A DNA stretch of 64,000 bases from Microbacterium sp. Root166. GTDB lineage: Bacteria; Actinomycetota; Actinomycetes; Actinomycetales; Microbacteriaceae. The stretch is taken from the NCBI RefSeq assembly GCF_001427145.1, contig NZ_LMGL01000001.1:1565241-1629240 (forward strand). The letters run 5' to 3'. The notes under the pieces are model-generated. The model searched no databases, was not told the origin of the DNA, and saw only the letters and a list, made by a program, of their open reading frames with translations. Position 1 is the first letter of the stretch; the number at the start of each line of letters is the position of its first letter. A program made the position numbers and the translations under genes. This document shows positions 1 to 9,158 of this stretch, piece after piece.

Positions 1-1
1 G

Positions 2-322
2 CCCGTGCAGAGTCCCACGTTCGTCATCGCGCGCACCCATCCGTCGCTCGTCGGCGGCACGCCGCTGGTCCACGTCGACGCCTACCGGCTGGGATCGCCG
101 GCCGAGCTGGACGACCTCGACATCGACTTCGACGCGTCGGCGGTCGTCGTCGAGTGGGGTCGCGGCATGGTCGACGGTGTGCGCGACCGCTGGTGGGAGA
201 TCGAGATATCGCGCGAGTGGCATGGCCGCGGCGTCGACACCGCGTGCGGCACGTACTCCCGGGCCACCGAAGCCCTCGACGCCGACACCCCTCGAGTCCT
301 CACGATCACCCGGCATCCGTAG
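2..322 (+). CDS. tsaE: TsaE, C-terminal part (t6A synthesis ATPase); 5' end outside window
   Basis: TsaE is the P-loop ATPase that works with TsaB and TsaD to place threonylcarbamoyl on A37 of tRNAs reading ANN codons. The frame is open from base 2 and enters at VQSPTF, the conserved stretch just after the Walker A region, followed by HVDAYRL and VVVEWGRG, both typical of the family. The nucleotide-binding N-terminus lies outside the window, so only about 106 residues are seen. The last 40 residues match nothing I recognise and are variable in the family. It precedes tsaB on the same strand by about 120 bp, which supports the assignment. Confidence 0.88.
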   Translation, partial: PVQSPTFVIARTHPSLVGGTPLVHVDAYRLGSPAELDDLDIDFDASAVVVEWGRGMVDGVRDRWWEIEISREWHGRGVDTACGTYSRATEALDADTPRVLTITRHP

Positions 323-429
323 CGACCGCGGGTTCGGGGCGCCGTGACTCGGCGACACGCGGGAGCCGTCGGCGTGTCCTGGCCTCACGGCGACCCGAAA
401 CGACGAGTCGCCCGGCACTCGGCGCCGAC

Positions 430-435
430 TACCCT
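430..435 (+). promoter_or_regulatory. -10 hexamer TACCCT of a leaderless tsaB transcript
   Basis: TACCCT is followed by 6 nt and then GTG at 442. A GGAGG lies between them but only 1 nt from the GTG, too close for a normal ribosome binding site, so leaderless initiation is the better reading. Confidence 0.55.
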
Positions 436-441
436 GGAGGA

Positions 442-1098
442 GTGATCCTCGGCATCGACACCTCGCTCGGCTCGGCCGTCGCGGTCGTCGAGCCGGACGG
501 CGTGGTGAGATCGCAGCGCGAGAGCCTCGACCCGCGCGGCCACGCCGAGGTCATCGGCTCGCTCATCCAGGAGGCGCTGGCCGAGGCATCCGTCACCGCC
601 GCCGAGATCACGCACGTCGCCGCCGGAATGGGCCCCGGTCCGTTCACCGGACTGCGGGTCGGGATCGCGGCCGCGCGCACGTTCGCGCTCGGCCGGGGGA
701 TCCCGGTGGTGCCGGTGGTGAGTCACGATGCCGTCGCCCTCGAGCTGCTGCTGCACGAGGCGCTCCACGCCGGCTTCGACGCCGAGGACCGATCCTTCGC
801 GGTGGTCACCGACGCTCGCCGCCGTGAGTTCGCCTTCACCGTGTATCGCGGCATCGACGACGGCGGTCTGCCCATCCGCCTCGCAGAGCCGGCCCTCGCG
901 CCGCGCGACGAGCTCGACGCCGTGCTGTCCCGCGACGGAGTCGAGCGTCGCGACGCCGAACGGATCCCCGCCGCGCTTCTGGCGCTCGCCGCCGCCCGCG
1001 CCATCGCCGCCCGGCGCACGATCGGCCCGGACGACGCGCTGTACCTCCGTTCCCCCGACGTCACGATGCCCGGCGCCCCGAAGCGGGTGAGCGCATGA
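442..1098 (+). CDS. tsaB: TsaB, t6A synthesis scaffold protein
   Basis: TsaB is the catalytically inactive ASKHA-fold partner of TsaD in the t6A complex. The protein, read from GTG 442, begins [15 protein letters not shown], the phosphate-1 loop of the fold, and carries [15 protein letters not shown], a family hallmark, near residue 70. It is about 218 residues, normal for TsaB. The frame is open far upstream to 154, but homology begins at 442. The stop overlaps the rimI start as ATGA, so the two are translationally coupled. Confidence 0.92.
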   Translation: MILGIDTSLGSAVAVVEPDGVVRSQRESLDPRGHAEVIGSLIQEALAEASVTAAEITHVAAGMGPGPFTGLRVGIAAARTFALGRGIPVVPVVSHDAVALELLLHEALHAGFDAEDRSFAVVTDARRREFAFTVYRGIDDGGLPIRLAEPALAPRDELDAVLSRDGVERRDAERIPAALLALAAARAIAARRTIGPDDALYLRSPDVTMPGAPKRVSA

Positions 1099-1585
1099 CG
1101 CTGCGCCCGGCATCCGTCGCCGACCTCGACGCCATCATGTCGCTGGAGCGCGCCTCGTTCCCCGGCGATGCCTGGTCGGACGCCATGATGCGCGAGGAGC
1201 TCGGTTCGCCGCACGGCTGGTACGTGGTCGACGAAGAGGCGGGGCGTCTTGTGGGGTACGGCGGTCTGCGCGCGGTGCGCGGGGCGACGGATGCCGACAT
1301 CCAGACCATCGCGCTCGCCCCAGAGGTGCGCGGCCGGGGTCGTGGCCGCACGCTGCTGCGGGCGCTGCTCGCCGAGGCGGCTCAGCGGGGCGTCGACGAC
1401 GTCTTCCTCGAGGTCCGCGCCGACAACCCCGTCGCGCAGGCGCTGTACCTCTCGGAGGGCTTCCTCGAGGTCGGGCGCCGCCCCCGCTACTACCAGCCCG
1501 ACGACGTCGACGCGATCGTGATGAAGCTCGACCTGCGCGGGCGGGCGGCACTAGAGCCGTCCGCAGCGGATGCCGGGGCGTGCAC

Positions 1586-1589
<4 letters not shown>
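1095..1589 (+). CDS. rimI: RimI, ribosomal protein S18-alanine N-acetyltransferase
   Basis: A GNAT-fold acetyltransferase of 164 residues. The acetyl-CoA loop is visible as [11 protein letters not shown] near residue 80, preceded by the strand IQTIALAPE and followed by [19 protein letters not shown], the usual RimI motif. RimI acetylates the N-terminal alanine of S18; its place between tsaB and tsaD is a common bacterial arrangement and is the main reason for choosing RimI over a generic GNAT. It overlaps tsaB by 4 bp and tsaD by 4 bp. The tail after LDLRGR is low in complexity. Confidence 0.88.
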
Positions 1590-2652
<1,063 letters not shown>

Positions 2653-2656
<4 letters not shown>

Positions 2657-3180
2657 CCCCCGACGAGCGGATGCCGCAGCCTCCGCGCCCGCCATTGCCC
2701 GAGGCGTCCGCCGCGGATGCCGCGGCCGGCGTGCCGTCACCCGCCGTCGAGCCGCCATCACCCGACGTCGCGCTGGCGGACGAGGCGTCGCCGCTTCCCG
2801 GCGCCCATCGCGGAGGTTTCCAGCGCCTGCCCACGGCCCCGGTCTCCGTCGTCAGCCAGTCCGCCCCGGCAGAACCCGGCACGGAGGAGGACGAGCCCCT
2901 GCCCACGGCGCAGTGGCTGATGCCGCCGGCCGACGGCCCTCACCGCGGCCTCGGTGCTTGGGCGCTCGCGTTCGCGATCGCCGGGCTGGCGGTGTCGCTG
3001 TTCGTCGGCTGGGGCTTCCCGATCGGCATCGTCGCCGTCGTTTCGGCGATCCTCGCGCTGCGCCGTCCGCTCGAGAGCCGCGCCGTCGCGGTCTGGGCGC
3101 TCTCGATCGGTGTCGTGTCGATCCTCTACAGCGCCGGCTGGCTGCTGTTCGCGGCGTATCGCGCGCCGTTCATCGGCTGA
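2653..3180 (+). CDS. Small membrane protein, DUF4190-like, with Pro/Ala-rich N-terminus
   Basis: About 175 residues. Residues 1-95 are proline-, alanine- and glutamate-rich and look disordered. The second half holds three hydrophobic segments ([21 protein letters not shown], then the [14 protein letters not shown] and [21 protein letters not shown] stretches), in the manner of DUF4190 proteins, whose function is unknown. GTG 2653 overlaps the tsaD stop; the frame is open upstream but that part lies inside tsaD. Its 3' end overlaps the converging methyltransferase gene by 11 bp. Coupling to tsaD probably reflects genome packing. Confidence 0.65.
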
Positions 3181-4363
3181 GCCGTTCGGCCAGCACCGCG
3201 ATGCGCGTGCTCCCGACGCGTGTGAGGAACAGCGTCGCCTCGGCGTCGCCGCGCAGTGTCAGCTTCCGGCGGAACTGCGCCGGATCCACGTCGACGCCGC
3301 GCTTCTTGATCTCGAGCCGGCCGATGCCTCGCTCGCGCAGCGCGCCATTGATCACCGGGACCTTGGCGGGCATGGCCTTTTCGACCCGGAACGTCGTGAC
3401 GAACGGGCTCGTCAGCGCGGCATCCGACGTCAGATAGGCGATGTGCGGATCGAGCATGCCGGCGTCGAGCGCGCGGGCGACGTCGCCGATCAGCCGCGCC
3501 CGGATGACGGCGCCGTCGGGCTCGTGGAGGTAGGTGCCGAGCTCGCGCTCCGGCACATCGTCGGCGTCCTCGGCGGCGGTGATCTCGTGGGCCTCGTCGC
3601 CGCGGATCACCAGGGCCGCCCGCCGGACGCCCTCGCGCGCCAGCGCCTTCGACCAGAGCACCAGTTCCACCGTCGACCCGTCCGCGCTGACCCACTGCGC
3701 CTCGACGTCCGCCGGAATGAGGTCGCGGTCCAGGCCCGGGCCGAGCTTGATGCCCGTGGGCAGGCGCGCGGCCAGCGCGAAGGACCAGTCCAGCGACGGC
3801 GACCAGTCCTCGGGCCGCGTGCGTGTGGTCTCGGAGTGCCCGGCCGTTCGCCGGGCGGGGTCGAGCCACACGGCATCCACGCCCGACAGGTCTGCGGTCT
3901 CGGCGGTGCCGTGGGTGACGCTCACGGTCTCACCGAAGGGTGCGAGGTTGTACGCCGCGATCGCGGCCGTGACCTCGTCGGCGTCGACGGCGTGGACGGA
4001 TAGTCCCAGTCCGGCCAGGCCCAGGGCGTCACCGCCGATGCCGCAGCCGAGGTCGGCGACGCGGGTCAGCCCGGCATCCCGGAACCTGCCGGCGTGACGC
4101 GCGGCGATCGGCAGCCGCGTGGCCTGCTCCAGACCGGCACGTGTGAAGAGCATGCGCTCGGCGAATGGCCCGAACTTCGAGGTCGCGCGGGCGCGCAGCC
4201 GCGACTGGGTGACGACGGCGGCCACGAGGTCGGGGGAGTGGCCCTCCTTGCGCAACCGCGACACGGTGCGCGCGACGTCGTCCGCCGATTCCACCGCCGG
4301 GAGCGCGTCGAGCAGGCGCAGTCCGTTGGGGGTCAGCAGCGCGGTCAGCTCGGCCATCTCCAC
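3170..4363 (-). CDS. Class I SAM-dependent methyltransferase with THUMP-like C-terminal domain
   Basis: 397 residues. The Rossmann SAM-binding motif is RVADLGCGIGGDALGLA near residue 115, followed by VHAVDADE (motif II) and the substrate-side motif WLDPARRT (DPxR type) near residue 175. The C-terminal third (IGRLEIKKRGVDVDP and following) resembles the THUMP-like domain of actinobacterial homologues, which suggests an RNA substrate, though none is proven. GTG 4363 sits 6 nt after a TAGGCT hexamer; ATG 4357 is the alternative. It converges on the DUF4190-like gene. Confidence 0.8.
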   Translation of the reverse strand: MEMAELTALLTPNGLRLLDALPAVESADDVARTVSRLRKEGHSPDLVAAVVTQSRLRARATSKFGPFAERMLFTRAGLEQATRLPIAARHAGRFRDAGLTRVADLGCGIGGDALGLAGLGLSVHAVDADEVTAAIAAYNLAPFGETVSVTHGTAETADLSGVDAVWLDPARRTAGHSETTRTRPEDWSPSLDWSFALAARLPTGIKLGPGLDRDLIPADVEAQWVSADGSTVELVLWSKALAREGVRRAALVIRGDEAHEITAAEDADDVPERELGTYLHEPDGAVIRARLIGDVARALDAGMLDPHIAYLTSDAALTSPFVTTFRVEKAMPAKVPVINGALRERGIGRLEIKKRGVDVDPAQFRRKLTLRGDAEATLFLTRVGSTRIAVLAERLSR

Positions 4364-4369
4364 CGGCCC

Positions 4370-4375
4370 AGCCTA
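4370..4375 (-). promoter_or_regulatory. -10 hexamer TAGGCT of the methyltransferase gene
   Basis: On the minus strand TAGGCT is followed by 6 nt and GTG at 4363, without a Shine-Dalgarno sequence: leaderless layout. Confidence 0.55.
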
Positions 4376-4401
4376 CGGCGATGCCACACGGCGTCACGCG
4401 G

Positions 4402-4428
4402 TTGGCACTCACGTTGCGTGAGTGCCAG
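4402..4428. promoter_or_regulatory. CIRCE-like HrcA operator, upstream copy
   Basis: TTGGCACTC-N9-GAGTGCCAG matches the CIRCE layout (TTAGCACTC-N9-GAGTGCTAA) with one change in each arm, and its core forms an 11-bp perfect palindrome (4403-4413 with 4417-4427). It encloses the -35 box of the groES promoter, so bound HrcA would block polymerase. Confidence 0.75.
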
Positions 4429-4442
4429 CGCTTGCCTAGACT
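4414..4442 (+). promoter_or_regulatory. groES sigma-70-type promoter
   Basis: -35 TTGCGT (4414-4419), a 17-nt spacer and -10 TAGACT (4437-4442) place the transcription start near 4449, at the edge of the second CIRCE. Confidence 0.7.
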
Positions 4443-4447
4443 TGCCG

Positions 4448-4474
4448 TTAGCACTCTCAGTGTGCGGGTGCTAA
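4448..4474. promoter_or_regulatory. CIRCE HrcA operator, downstream copy
   Basis: TTAGCACTC-N9-GGGTGCTAA differs from the CIRCE consensus at one base. It lies at the predicted transcription start of groES. HrcA regulation is established for this element in many bacteria; hrcA itself is not in the window. Confidence 0.88.
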
Positions 4475-4509
4475 CGAGTCTTAGTCTCAAAGGAAAGAAG
4501 AGGTAGACC

Positions 4510-4806
4510 GTGTCGGTTTCCATCAAGCCGCTCGAGGACCGCATCGTCATCAAGCAGGTCGAGGCCGAGCAGACCACCGCGAGTGGCCTCGTCATCCCCG
4601 ATACTGCCAAGGAGAAGCCGCAGGAGGGTGAAGTCGTCGCCGTCGGCCCCGGCCGCATCGACGACAACGGCAACCGCGTTCCGCTCGACGTCGCCGTCGG
4701 CGACCGTGTCCTGTACAGCAAGTACGGCGGCACCGAGGTCAAGTTCGGCGCGGACGAGTTCCTCGTCCTGTCGGCGCGCGACGTCCTGGCGGTCGTCGTC
4801 CGCTGA
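4510..4806 (+). CDS. groES: GroES (Hsp10) co-chaperonin
   Basis: 98 residues, full length. The sequence runs from [18 protein letters not shown] through the mobile-loop region [21 protein letters not shown] to [11 protein letters not shown] and ends in the conserved strand [14 protein letters not shown]. GroES caps the GroEL folding chamber in the cytoplasm. GTG 4510 is preceded by a purine-rich AAGGAAAGAAGAGG. groEL does not follow, so groES is a single-gene unit ended by a strong terminator and controlled by two CIRCE elements. Confidence 0.97.
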   Translation: MSVSIKPLEDRIVIKQVEAEQTTASGLVIPDTAKEKPQEGEVVAVGPGRIDDNGNRVPLDVAVGDRVLYSKYGGTEVKFGADEFLVLSARDVLAVVVR

Positions 4807-4824
4807 TCCCAGCGCGTACCGAGA

Positions 4825-4856
4825 GGGTCGGATGCTTCGGCATCCGGCCCTTTCGT
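4825..4856 (+). terminator. Rho-independent terminator of groES
   Basis: An 11-bp stem (4825-4835 with 4840-4850, one G-U pair) closes on a TTCG tetraloop and is followed by TTTCGT. The stem is built from an inverted pair of the window's frequent word, GGATGC and GCATCC. Confidence 0.85.
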
Positions 4857-4941
4857 CGTCCTGGCAGACATCGCGCGAAGGTCGGCAGTCGCTCGCGCCC
4901 CCGGAGGTCGCCGCCCGGGCTCGGGGCGCCGGCGCCCGTCC

Positions 4942-4947
4942 TAGGCT
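4942..4947 (+). promoter_or_regulatory. -10 hexamer TAGGCT of rarD
   Basis: TAGGCT, then 6 nt, then GTG 4954; no ribosome binding site. Confidence 0.55.
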
Positions 4948-4953
4948 GGACCG

Positions 4954-5985
4954 GTGAGCCCCGAATCGTCCCCGTCCCCCGCCGCGCCCTCCGAGAGCTC
5001 TACGGAGCTCGGCGCCGCAGCGACGGCGACCGCCGGGATCGCCGTGGTCCCGGCGTCCCGGACCGGCGCCGTCGCCGCGCACCTCGCGACGCAGCACACC
5101 CTGGGCGGCGTCTACGCGTTCACGGCGTATCTGCTCTGGGGCTTCCTTCCGCTGTACTTCCTGCTGCTCATGCCGATCGGGCCGTTCGAGCTCGTCGCCT
5201 GGCGGATCCTGCTGTCCCTCGTGTTCTGCGCGCTGCTGCTGGCCGTCACGAGGTCGTGGGGGCGCATCGCCGCGATCCTGCGTCAGCCGCGCATCGCGTG
5301 GCTGACGGTGCTCGCCGGCGGACTGATCTACATCAACTGGCAGGTCTTCATCCTGGGCGCCCTCACCGGCCACGTCATCGAGACGAGCCTCGGATACTTC
5401 ATCAACCCGATCGCCACCGTGCTGCTGGCGGTCCTGGTGCTGCGCGAGCGGCTGCGGGTCACGCAGTGGATCGCCATCGGCATCGCGACGCTCGCCGTGC
5501 TCGTCATCATCATCGGGTACGGATCGTTCCCGTGGATCGCGCTCACGCTCGCGGCGACCTTCAGCCTCTACGGGCTGGTGAAGAAGCGCGTGGGTCCGTC
5601 CGTGGACGCCGTGAGCGGCCTCACGCTCGAGTCGCTGTGGCTCGTGCCGGTGGCCGGCGTGCTGCTCATCGTCGTCAACGCGACGACGGGCCTCATGATC
5701 GGCACCGAGGGCACGTGGCACACCGTGCTGCTGAGCCTCGTCGGCGTCGTCACCGCGGTGCCGCTGCTCTTCTTCGCCGCCGGTGCCCGCCGCGCCTCGC
5801 TGACGCTCATCGGGCTGCTGCAGTTCGTGGCGCCGATCCTGCAGTTCATCATCGGCGCGTGGCTGCTCGGCGAGCCGATGCCGCTCGAGCGCTGGATCGG
5901 CTTCGGCCTCGTCTGGGTGGCGCTCGCCGTCCTGACCGTGGACTCGCTGGTCCACGCGCGCCGGTCGCGCTCAGCGCCCGCCTAG
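4954..5985 (+). CDS. rarD: RarD-like EamA-family permease
   Basis: 343 residues with a 45-residue Ala/Ser-rich cytoplasmic lead, then about ten transmembrane helices beginning at GGVYAFTAYLLWGFLPLYF, the RarD opening motif. INWQVFILGALTGHVIETSLGYFINP and IGLLQFVAPILQFIIGAWLLGEP are characteristic of the family. RarD proteins belong to the drug/metabolite transporter superfamily; substrates are unproven. GTG 4954 is leaderless. The gene ends just before a perfect palindrome and converges with csoR. Confidence 0.85.
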   Translation: MSPESSPSPAAPSESSTELGAAATATAGIAVVPASRTGAVAAHLATQHTLGGVYAFTAYLLWGFLPLYFLLLMPIGPFELVAWRILLSLVFCALLLAVTRSWGRIAAILRQPRIAWLTVLAGGLIYINWQVFILGALTGHVIETSLGYFINPIATVLLAVLVLRERLRVTQWIAIGIATLAVLVIIIGYGSFPWIALTLAATFSLYGLVKKRVGPSVDAVSGLTLESLWLVPVAGVLLIVVNATTGLMIGTEGTWHTVLLSLVGVVTAVPLLFFAAGARRASLTLIGLLQFVAPILQFIIGAWLLGEPMPLERWIGFGLVWVALAVLTVDSLVHARRSRSAPA

Positions 5986-5994
5986 CGCCCGCCC

Positions 5995-6047
5995 ATCTGT
6001 GCGAAAGCGACCTTCACGCCGAGGCGGAAGGTCGCTTTCGCACAGAT
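5995..6047. repeat. 53-bp dispersed palindromic element, copy A
   Basis: Two perfectly complementary 21-nt arms (5995-6015 and 6027-6047), starting ATCTGTGCGAAA and ending TTTCGCACAGAT, around an 11-nt loop. A second copy lies at 32650-32702: the left arms agree at 16 of 21 bases and the right arms at 18 of 21. Copy A sits between convergent rarD and csoR and could end both transcripts, but there is no U-tract and its reappearance elsewhere argues for a REP-like mobile element. Confidence 0.85.
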
Positions 6048-6057
6048 GAGCGCCGGG

Positions 6058-6378
6058 TCAGCGCACGAGGCGCGCGATCGCCTGAGTCGCCTCGGTGATC
6101 TTGGCGTCGGCCTCCGCCTCGCCCGAACGTGCCGCGTCGACGACGCAGTGCCGCAGGTGGTCGTCGAGCAGTCCCACCGCGACGGCCTGCAGGGCGCTCG
6201 TGAGGGCGCTGATCTGCGTCAGGATGTCGATGCAGTACTTCTCGTCCTCCACCATCTTGTGGATGCCGCGCGCCTGCCCTTCGATCCGCTTCAGGCGGTT
6301 GAGGTACTTGTCCTTGTCGGTGATGTAGCCGTGGTGGCTGTGCTCGGCGAGAGCGACGGCCTCATGCGTGGTGTCCAC
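6058..6378 (-). CDS. csoR: CsoR, copper(I)-sensing repressor
   Basis: 106 residues of the all-helical CsoR/RcnR family. The Cu(I) ligands are in place: Cys49 in EKYCIDIL, then His74 and Cys78 in DDHLRHC, the C-H-C set that separates CsoR from nickel and formaldehyde sensors. In the family, apo-CsoR binds the operator and Cu(I) releases it. It is the last gene of copZ-copA-csoR and overlaps the copA end by 17 bp. GTG 6378 has AGGAGG 5-6 nt upstream. Confidence 0.93.
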   Translation of the reverse strand: MDTTHEAVALAEHSHHGYITDKDKYLNRLKRIEGQARGIHKMVEDEKYCIDILTQISALTSALQAVAVGLLDDHLRHCVVDAARSGEAEADAKITEATQAIARLVR

Positions 6379-8704
6379 TGTGTGCCTCCTGGGGCGATGC
6401 GGGTACGTGTACGGGTGCGGGTTCGGCGACCGCGCCGGAGCGGCTGCGGAAGGACTTCAGCCGCAGGCTGTTGCCGACGACGAAGACGCTCGAGATCGCC
6501 ATCGCGGCGCCGGCGATCATGGGGTTGAGCAGGCCGAGCGCTGCGAGCGGGATCGCCGCGACGTTGTACGCGAAGGCCCAGAACAGGTTGACCTTGATGG
6601 TGCCGAGCGTCGCGCGCGACAGCCGGATCGCATCGGCCGCGCTGCGCAGGTCGCCGCGGACCAGGGTGATGTCGGATGCCTCGATCGCGGCATCCGTCCC
6701 CGTTCCCATCGCCAGGCCCAGGTCGGCCTGCGCCAGGGCGGCGGCGTCGTTGACCCCGTCGCCCACCATCGCGACCACGCGGCCCTCGGACTGCAGCTGC
6801 CGGATGACGGCGACCTTGTCCTGCGGAAGGACCTCGGCGATCACCCGCTCGATGCCGACCTCGTGCGCGACCGCGTCCGCGGCGGCGGTGTTGTCGCCGG
6901 TCAGCAGGATGGTCGAGAGGCCCAGCGCCCGTAATTGCGCGACCGCCTCGGCGCTCGTGGGCTTCACCTGATCGGCGACCACGAGCACGCCGCGCGCCTC
7001 TCCGTCCCAGGCCACGAGCACGGCGGTGCGACCGGCGGCCTCGGCGCGATGCTTGGCCTCGGCGAGGTCCGCCGGCAGGGTCAGCGCCCAGTCCTCGAGC
7101 AGTCCCGAGCGGCCGACGATGACCGCGTGCCCGTCGACGACGCCTGAGACGCCCTTGCCGGGGACGTTCTGGAACGACTCGACATCGGGCAGCGCGCTGG
7201 TCTCGGCGACCGCACCGCGCGCCACCGCCTGAGCGATCGGGTGCTCGGACGCGTGCTCGAGGGCACCCGCCAGTCGCAGCAGCTCGACGCGGTCGGTTCC
7301 GGATGCGGTCACGACATCGACGAGGGCCATGCGGCCCGTCGTGACGGTGCCGGTCTTGTCGAGCACGATCGTGTCGACGGCGCGCGTGGACTCCAGCACC
7401 TCGGGTCCTCGGATGAGGATGCCGAGCTGGGCGCCGCGGCCGGTGCCGACCAGCAGCGCGGTCGGCGTGGCGAGTCCCAGGGCGCAGGGGCAGGCGATGA
7501 TCAGGACGGCGACGGCGGCGGTGAAGGCCATCGTCGCGTCGTAGCCGAGGAGCAGCCAGGTCGCGAGCGTGGCGAGGGAGATCACCAGCACGATCGGCAC
7601 GAAGATGCCCGAGATGCGGTCGGCCAGGCGCTGCACGTCCGCCTTGCCGGACTGCGCCGCCTCGACGAGCCGGGCCATCTGGGCGAGCTGGGTGTCGTCG
7701 CCGACCCGCGTGGCCCGGACGACGAGCCGTCCGCCGGCGTTGACCGTCGCGCCGATCACGGCGTCGTCGGGGCCGACTTCCACGGGCACCGACTCGCCGG
7801 TGACCATCGAGGCGTCGACCGCAGAGGTGCCCGACACCACGACGCCGTCGGTGGCGATCTTCTCGCCCGGCCGCACCACGAACTCGTCGCCCGCGCGCAG
7901 CTGCGCGATCGGGACGCGGGACTCGACCACCGCTCCGTCGGGTCCGGCACGCAGCACGGCCACGTCCTTCGCGCCGATCTCGAGCAGGGCCCGCAGCGCG
8001 GCGCCGGCGCGGCGCTTGGAGCGCACCTCGAAGTACCGGCCGGCGAGCACGAACATCGTGACGCCCGCGGCGACTTCGAGGTAGATGTCGCCCGCGCCGT
8101 CGCCCGGCTGGACGGACCACTCGAAGGCGTGGGTCATGCCGGGCATGCCTGCGTGGCCGAAGAACAGGGCGTAGAGCGACCACAGGAAGGCCGCAGAGAC
8201 CCCGAGGGAGATGAGGGTGTCCATCGTGGCGGCGCCGTGACGCAGGTTGATCCAGGCGGCGCGATGGAACGGCCAGGCGCCCCACACCACGACCGGTGCG
8301 GCAAGCGCGAGGGATGCCCACTGCCAGTACGTGAACTGCAGCGCGGGGATCATGGCGAGCAGGATCACCGGCACCGAGAGCACGATCGAGCCGATCACCC
8401 GCTGCCGGAGGCCGACGAGCTCGGTGTCGGTGACGTCGTGATCGTGCTCACCCCCGGGCTCGGCGGAGGGAGTGGGGAGGACGGCCGTGTAGCCGGTCTT
8501 CTCCACCTCGGCGATGAGCTCCTGCGGGTCGAGCCCCGCGGGGGCGGTGACGGTCGCCTTCTCGGTGGCGTAGTTGACGGATGCCGCCACCCCGTCCATC
8601 CGGTTCAGCCGCTTCTCGATCCGGTTGGCGCACGAGGCGCATGTCATGCCGCCGATCTCGAGCTCGATGCGCGACCCGGCGTCGGGAGCGGGGGGCGGGA
8701 TCAT
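6362..8704 (-). CDS. copA: CopA, Cu(I)-exporting P1B-type ATPase
   Basis: 780 residues. One N-terminal heavy-metal domain with GMTCASC at residues 19-25, then membrane helices, the CPC metal-transport motif ([11 protein letters not shown]) near residue 410, the phosphorylation site DKTGTVTTG, and the hinge [14 protein letters not shown] with the C-terminal helix [12 protein letters not shown] with CsoR and CopZ beside it points to Cu(I) rather than Zn or Cd. The C-terminus is histidine-bearing (HSGHHA). Its ATG shares one base with the copZ stop (TGATG), so translation is coupled. Confidence 0.96.
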   Translation of the reverse strand: MIPPPAPDAGSRIELEIGGMTCASCANRIEKRLNRMDGVAASVNYATEKATVTAPAGLDPQELIAEVEKTGYTAVLPTPSAEPGGEHDHDVTDTELVGLRQRVIGSIVLSVPVILLAMIPALQFTYWQWASLALAAPVVVWGAWPFHRAAWINLRHGAATMDTLISLGVSAAFLWSLYALFFGHAGMPGMTHAFEWSVQPGDGAGDIYLEVAAGVTMFVLAGRYFEVRSKRRAGAALRALLEIGAKDVAVLRAGPDGAVVESRVPIAQLRAGDEFVVRPGEKIATDGVVVSGTSAVDASMVTGESVPVEVGPDDAVIGATVNAGGRLVVRATRVGDDTQLAQMARLVEAAQSGKADVQRLADRISGIFVPIVLVISLATLATWLLLGYDATMAFTAAVAVLIIACPCALGLATPTALLVGTGRGAQLGILIRGPEVLESTRAVDTIVLDKTGTVTTGRMALVDVVTASGTDRVELLRLAGALEHASEHPIAQAVARGAVAETSALPDVESFQNVPGKGVSGVVDGHAVIVGRSGLLEDWALTLPADLAEAKHRAEAAGRTAVLVAWDGEARGVLVVADQVKPTSAEAVAQLRALGLSTILLTGDNTAAADAVAHEVGIERVIAEVLPQDKVAVIRQLQSEGRVVAMVGDGVNDAAALAQADLGLAMGTGTDAAIEASDITLVRGDLRSAADAIRLSRATLGTIKVNLFWAFAYNVAAIPLAALGLLNPMIAGAAMAISSVFVVGNSLRLKSFRSRSGAVAEPAPVHVPASPQEAHSGHHA

Positions 8705-8916
8705 CAGACCCGAACCGCTTCATAGCCGGCCTCGTCGACGGCGGCGATGACATCGGCGTCGGCGACGGGGGCGGAGGACTCGATGACGAGCGAGCCGGCC
8801 TTTGCGTCCACGGCGATCGCCTCGATGCCTGCGAGCTTCGACACCTCGCCGCGCACCGATGCCTCGCAGTGCCCGCAGCTCATGCCGGTCACCTGGTACT
8901 CGGTCTTGTGCGTCAT
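8704..8916 (-). CDS. copZ: CopZ-like copper chaperone
   Basis: 70 residues forming a single heavy-metal-associated domain, with the Cu(I) motif [11 protein letters not shown] near residue 10. It would hand copper to CopA in the cytoplasm. The longer frame to 8976 has no homology; ATG 8916 follows an AAAGG and is the natural start. First gene of the operon, just downstream of two CsoR-type operators. Confidence 0.92.
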   Translation of the reverse strand: MTHKTEYQVTGMSCGHCEASVRGEVSKLAGIEAIAVDAKAGSLVIESSAPVADADVIAAVDEAGYEAVRV

Positions 8917-8948
8917 GGGTCTTGCCTTTCGGGGGAATGATCGACTGG

Positions 8949-8965
8949 ATACCCCATCGGGGTAC
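8949..8965. promoter_or_regulatory. Probable CsoR operator, proximal
   Basis: TACCCC-ATC-GGGGTA is a perfect inverted repeat of the CsoR type (G-tracts flanked by TA) about 35 bp upstream of copZ. Confidence 0.7.
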
Positions 8966-8980
8966 GAATGCATCAACGAT

Positions 8981-8997
8981 ATACCGGCTAGGGGTAT
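8981..8997. promoter_or_regulatory. Probable CsoR operator, distal
   Basis: ATACC-N5-GGGGTAT, a second, less perfect CsoR-type palindrome, centred about 32 bp (three helical turns) from the first. Confidence 0.6.
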
Positions 8998-9158
8998 TCC
9001 GGGTCGATGAGAGCGATACCAATGGCCTCGCGCGGCCGATCCATTGCGTTACACATCGTTAACGAACGGCAACATTCCGATGCGTCCCGCGCGGTTAGGT
9101 TAGGGACACTGGGTCGGCGCCCGAGTCGAACCCGTGTTCATTCACAGCAAGGAGCAAC

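Noticed and set aside
4471..5955. A 494-codon minus-strand frame
   Set aside because: Antisense to groES and rarD, low-complexity charged translation.
6291..8321. A 676-codon minus-strand frame
   Set aside because: Same strand as copA but a different frame, Arg/Gly-rich throughout; copA explains the region fully.
7241..8725. A 494-codon plus-strand frame
   Set aside because: Antisense to copA, composition of a frame shadow (Arg, His, Gly, Asp), no motif.
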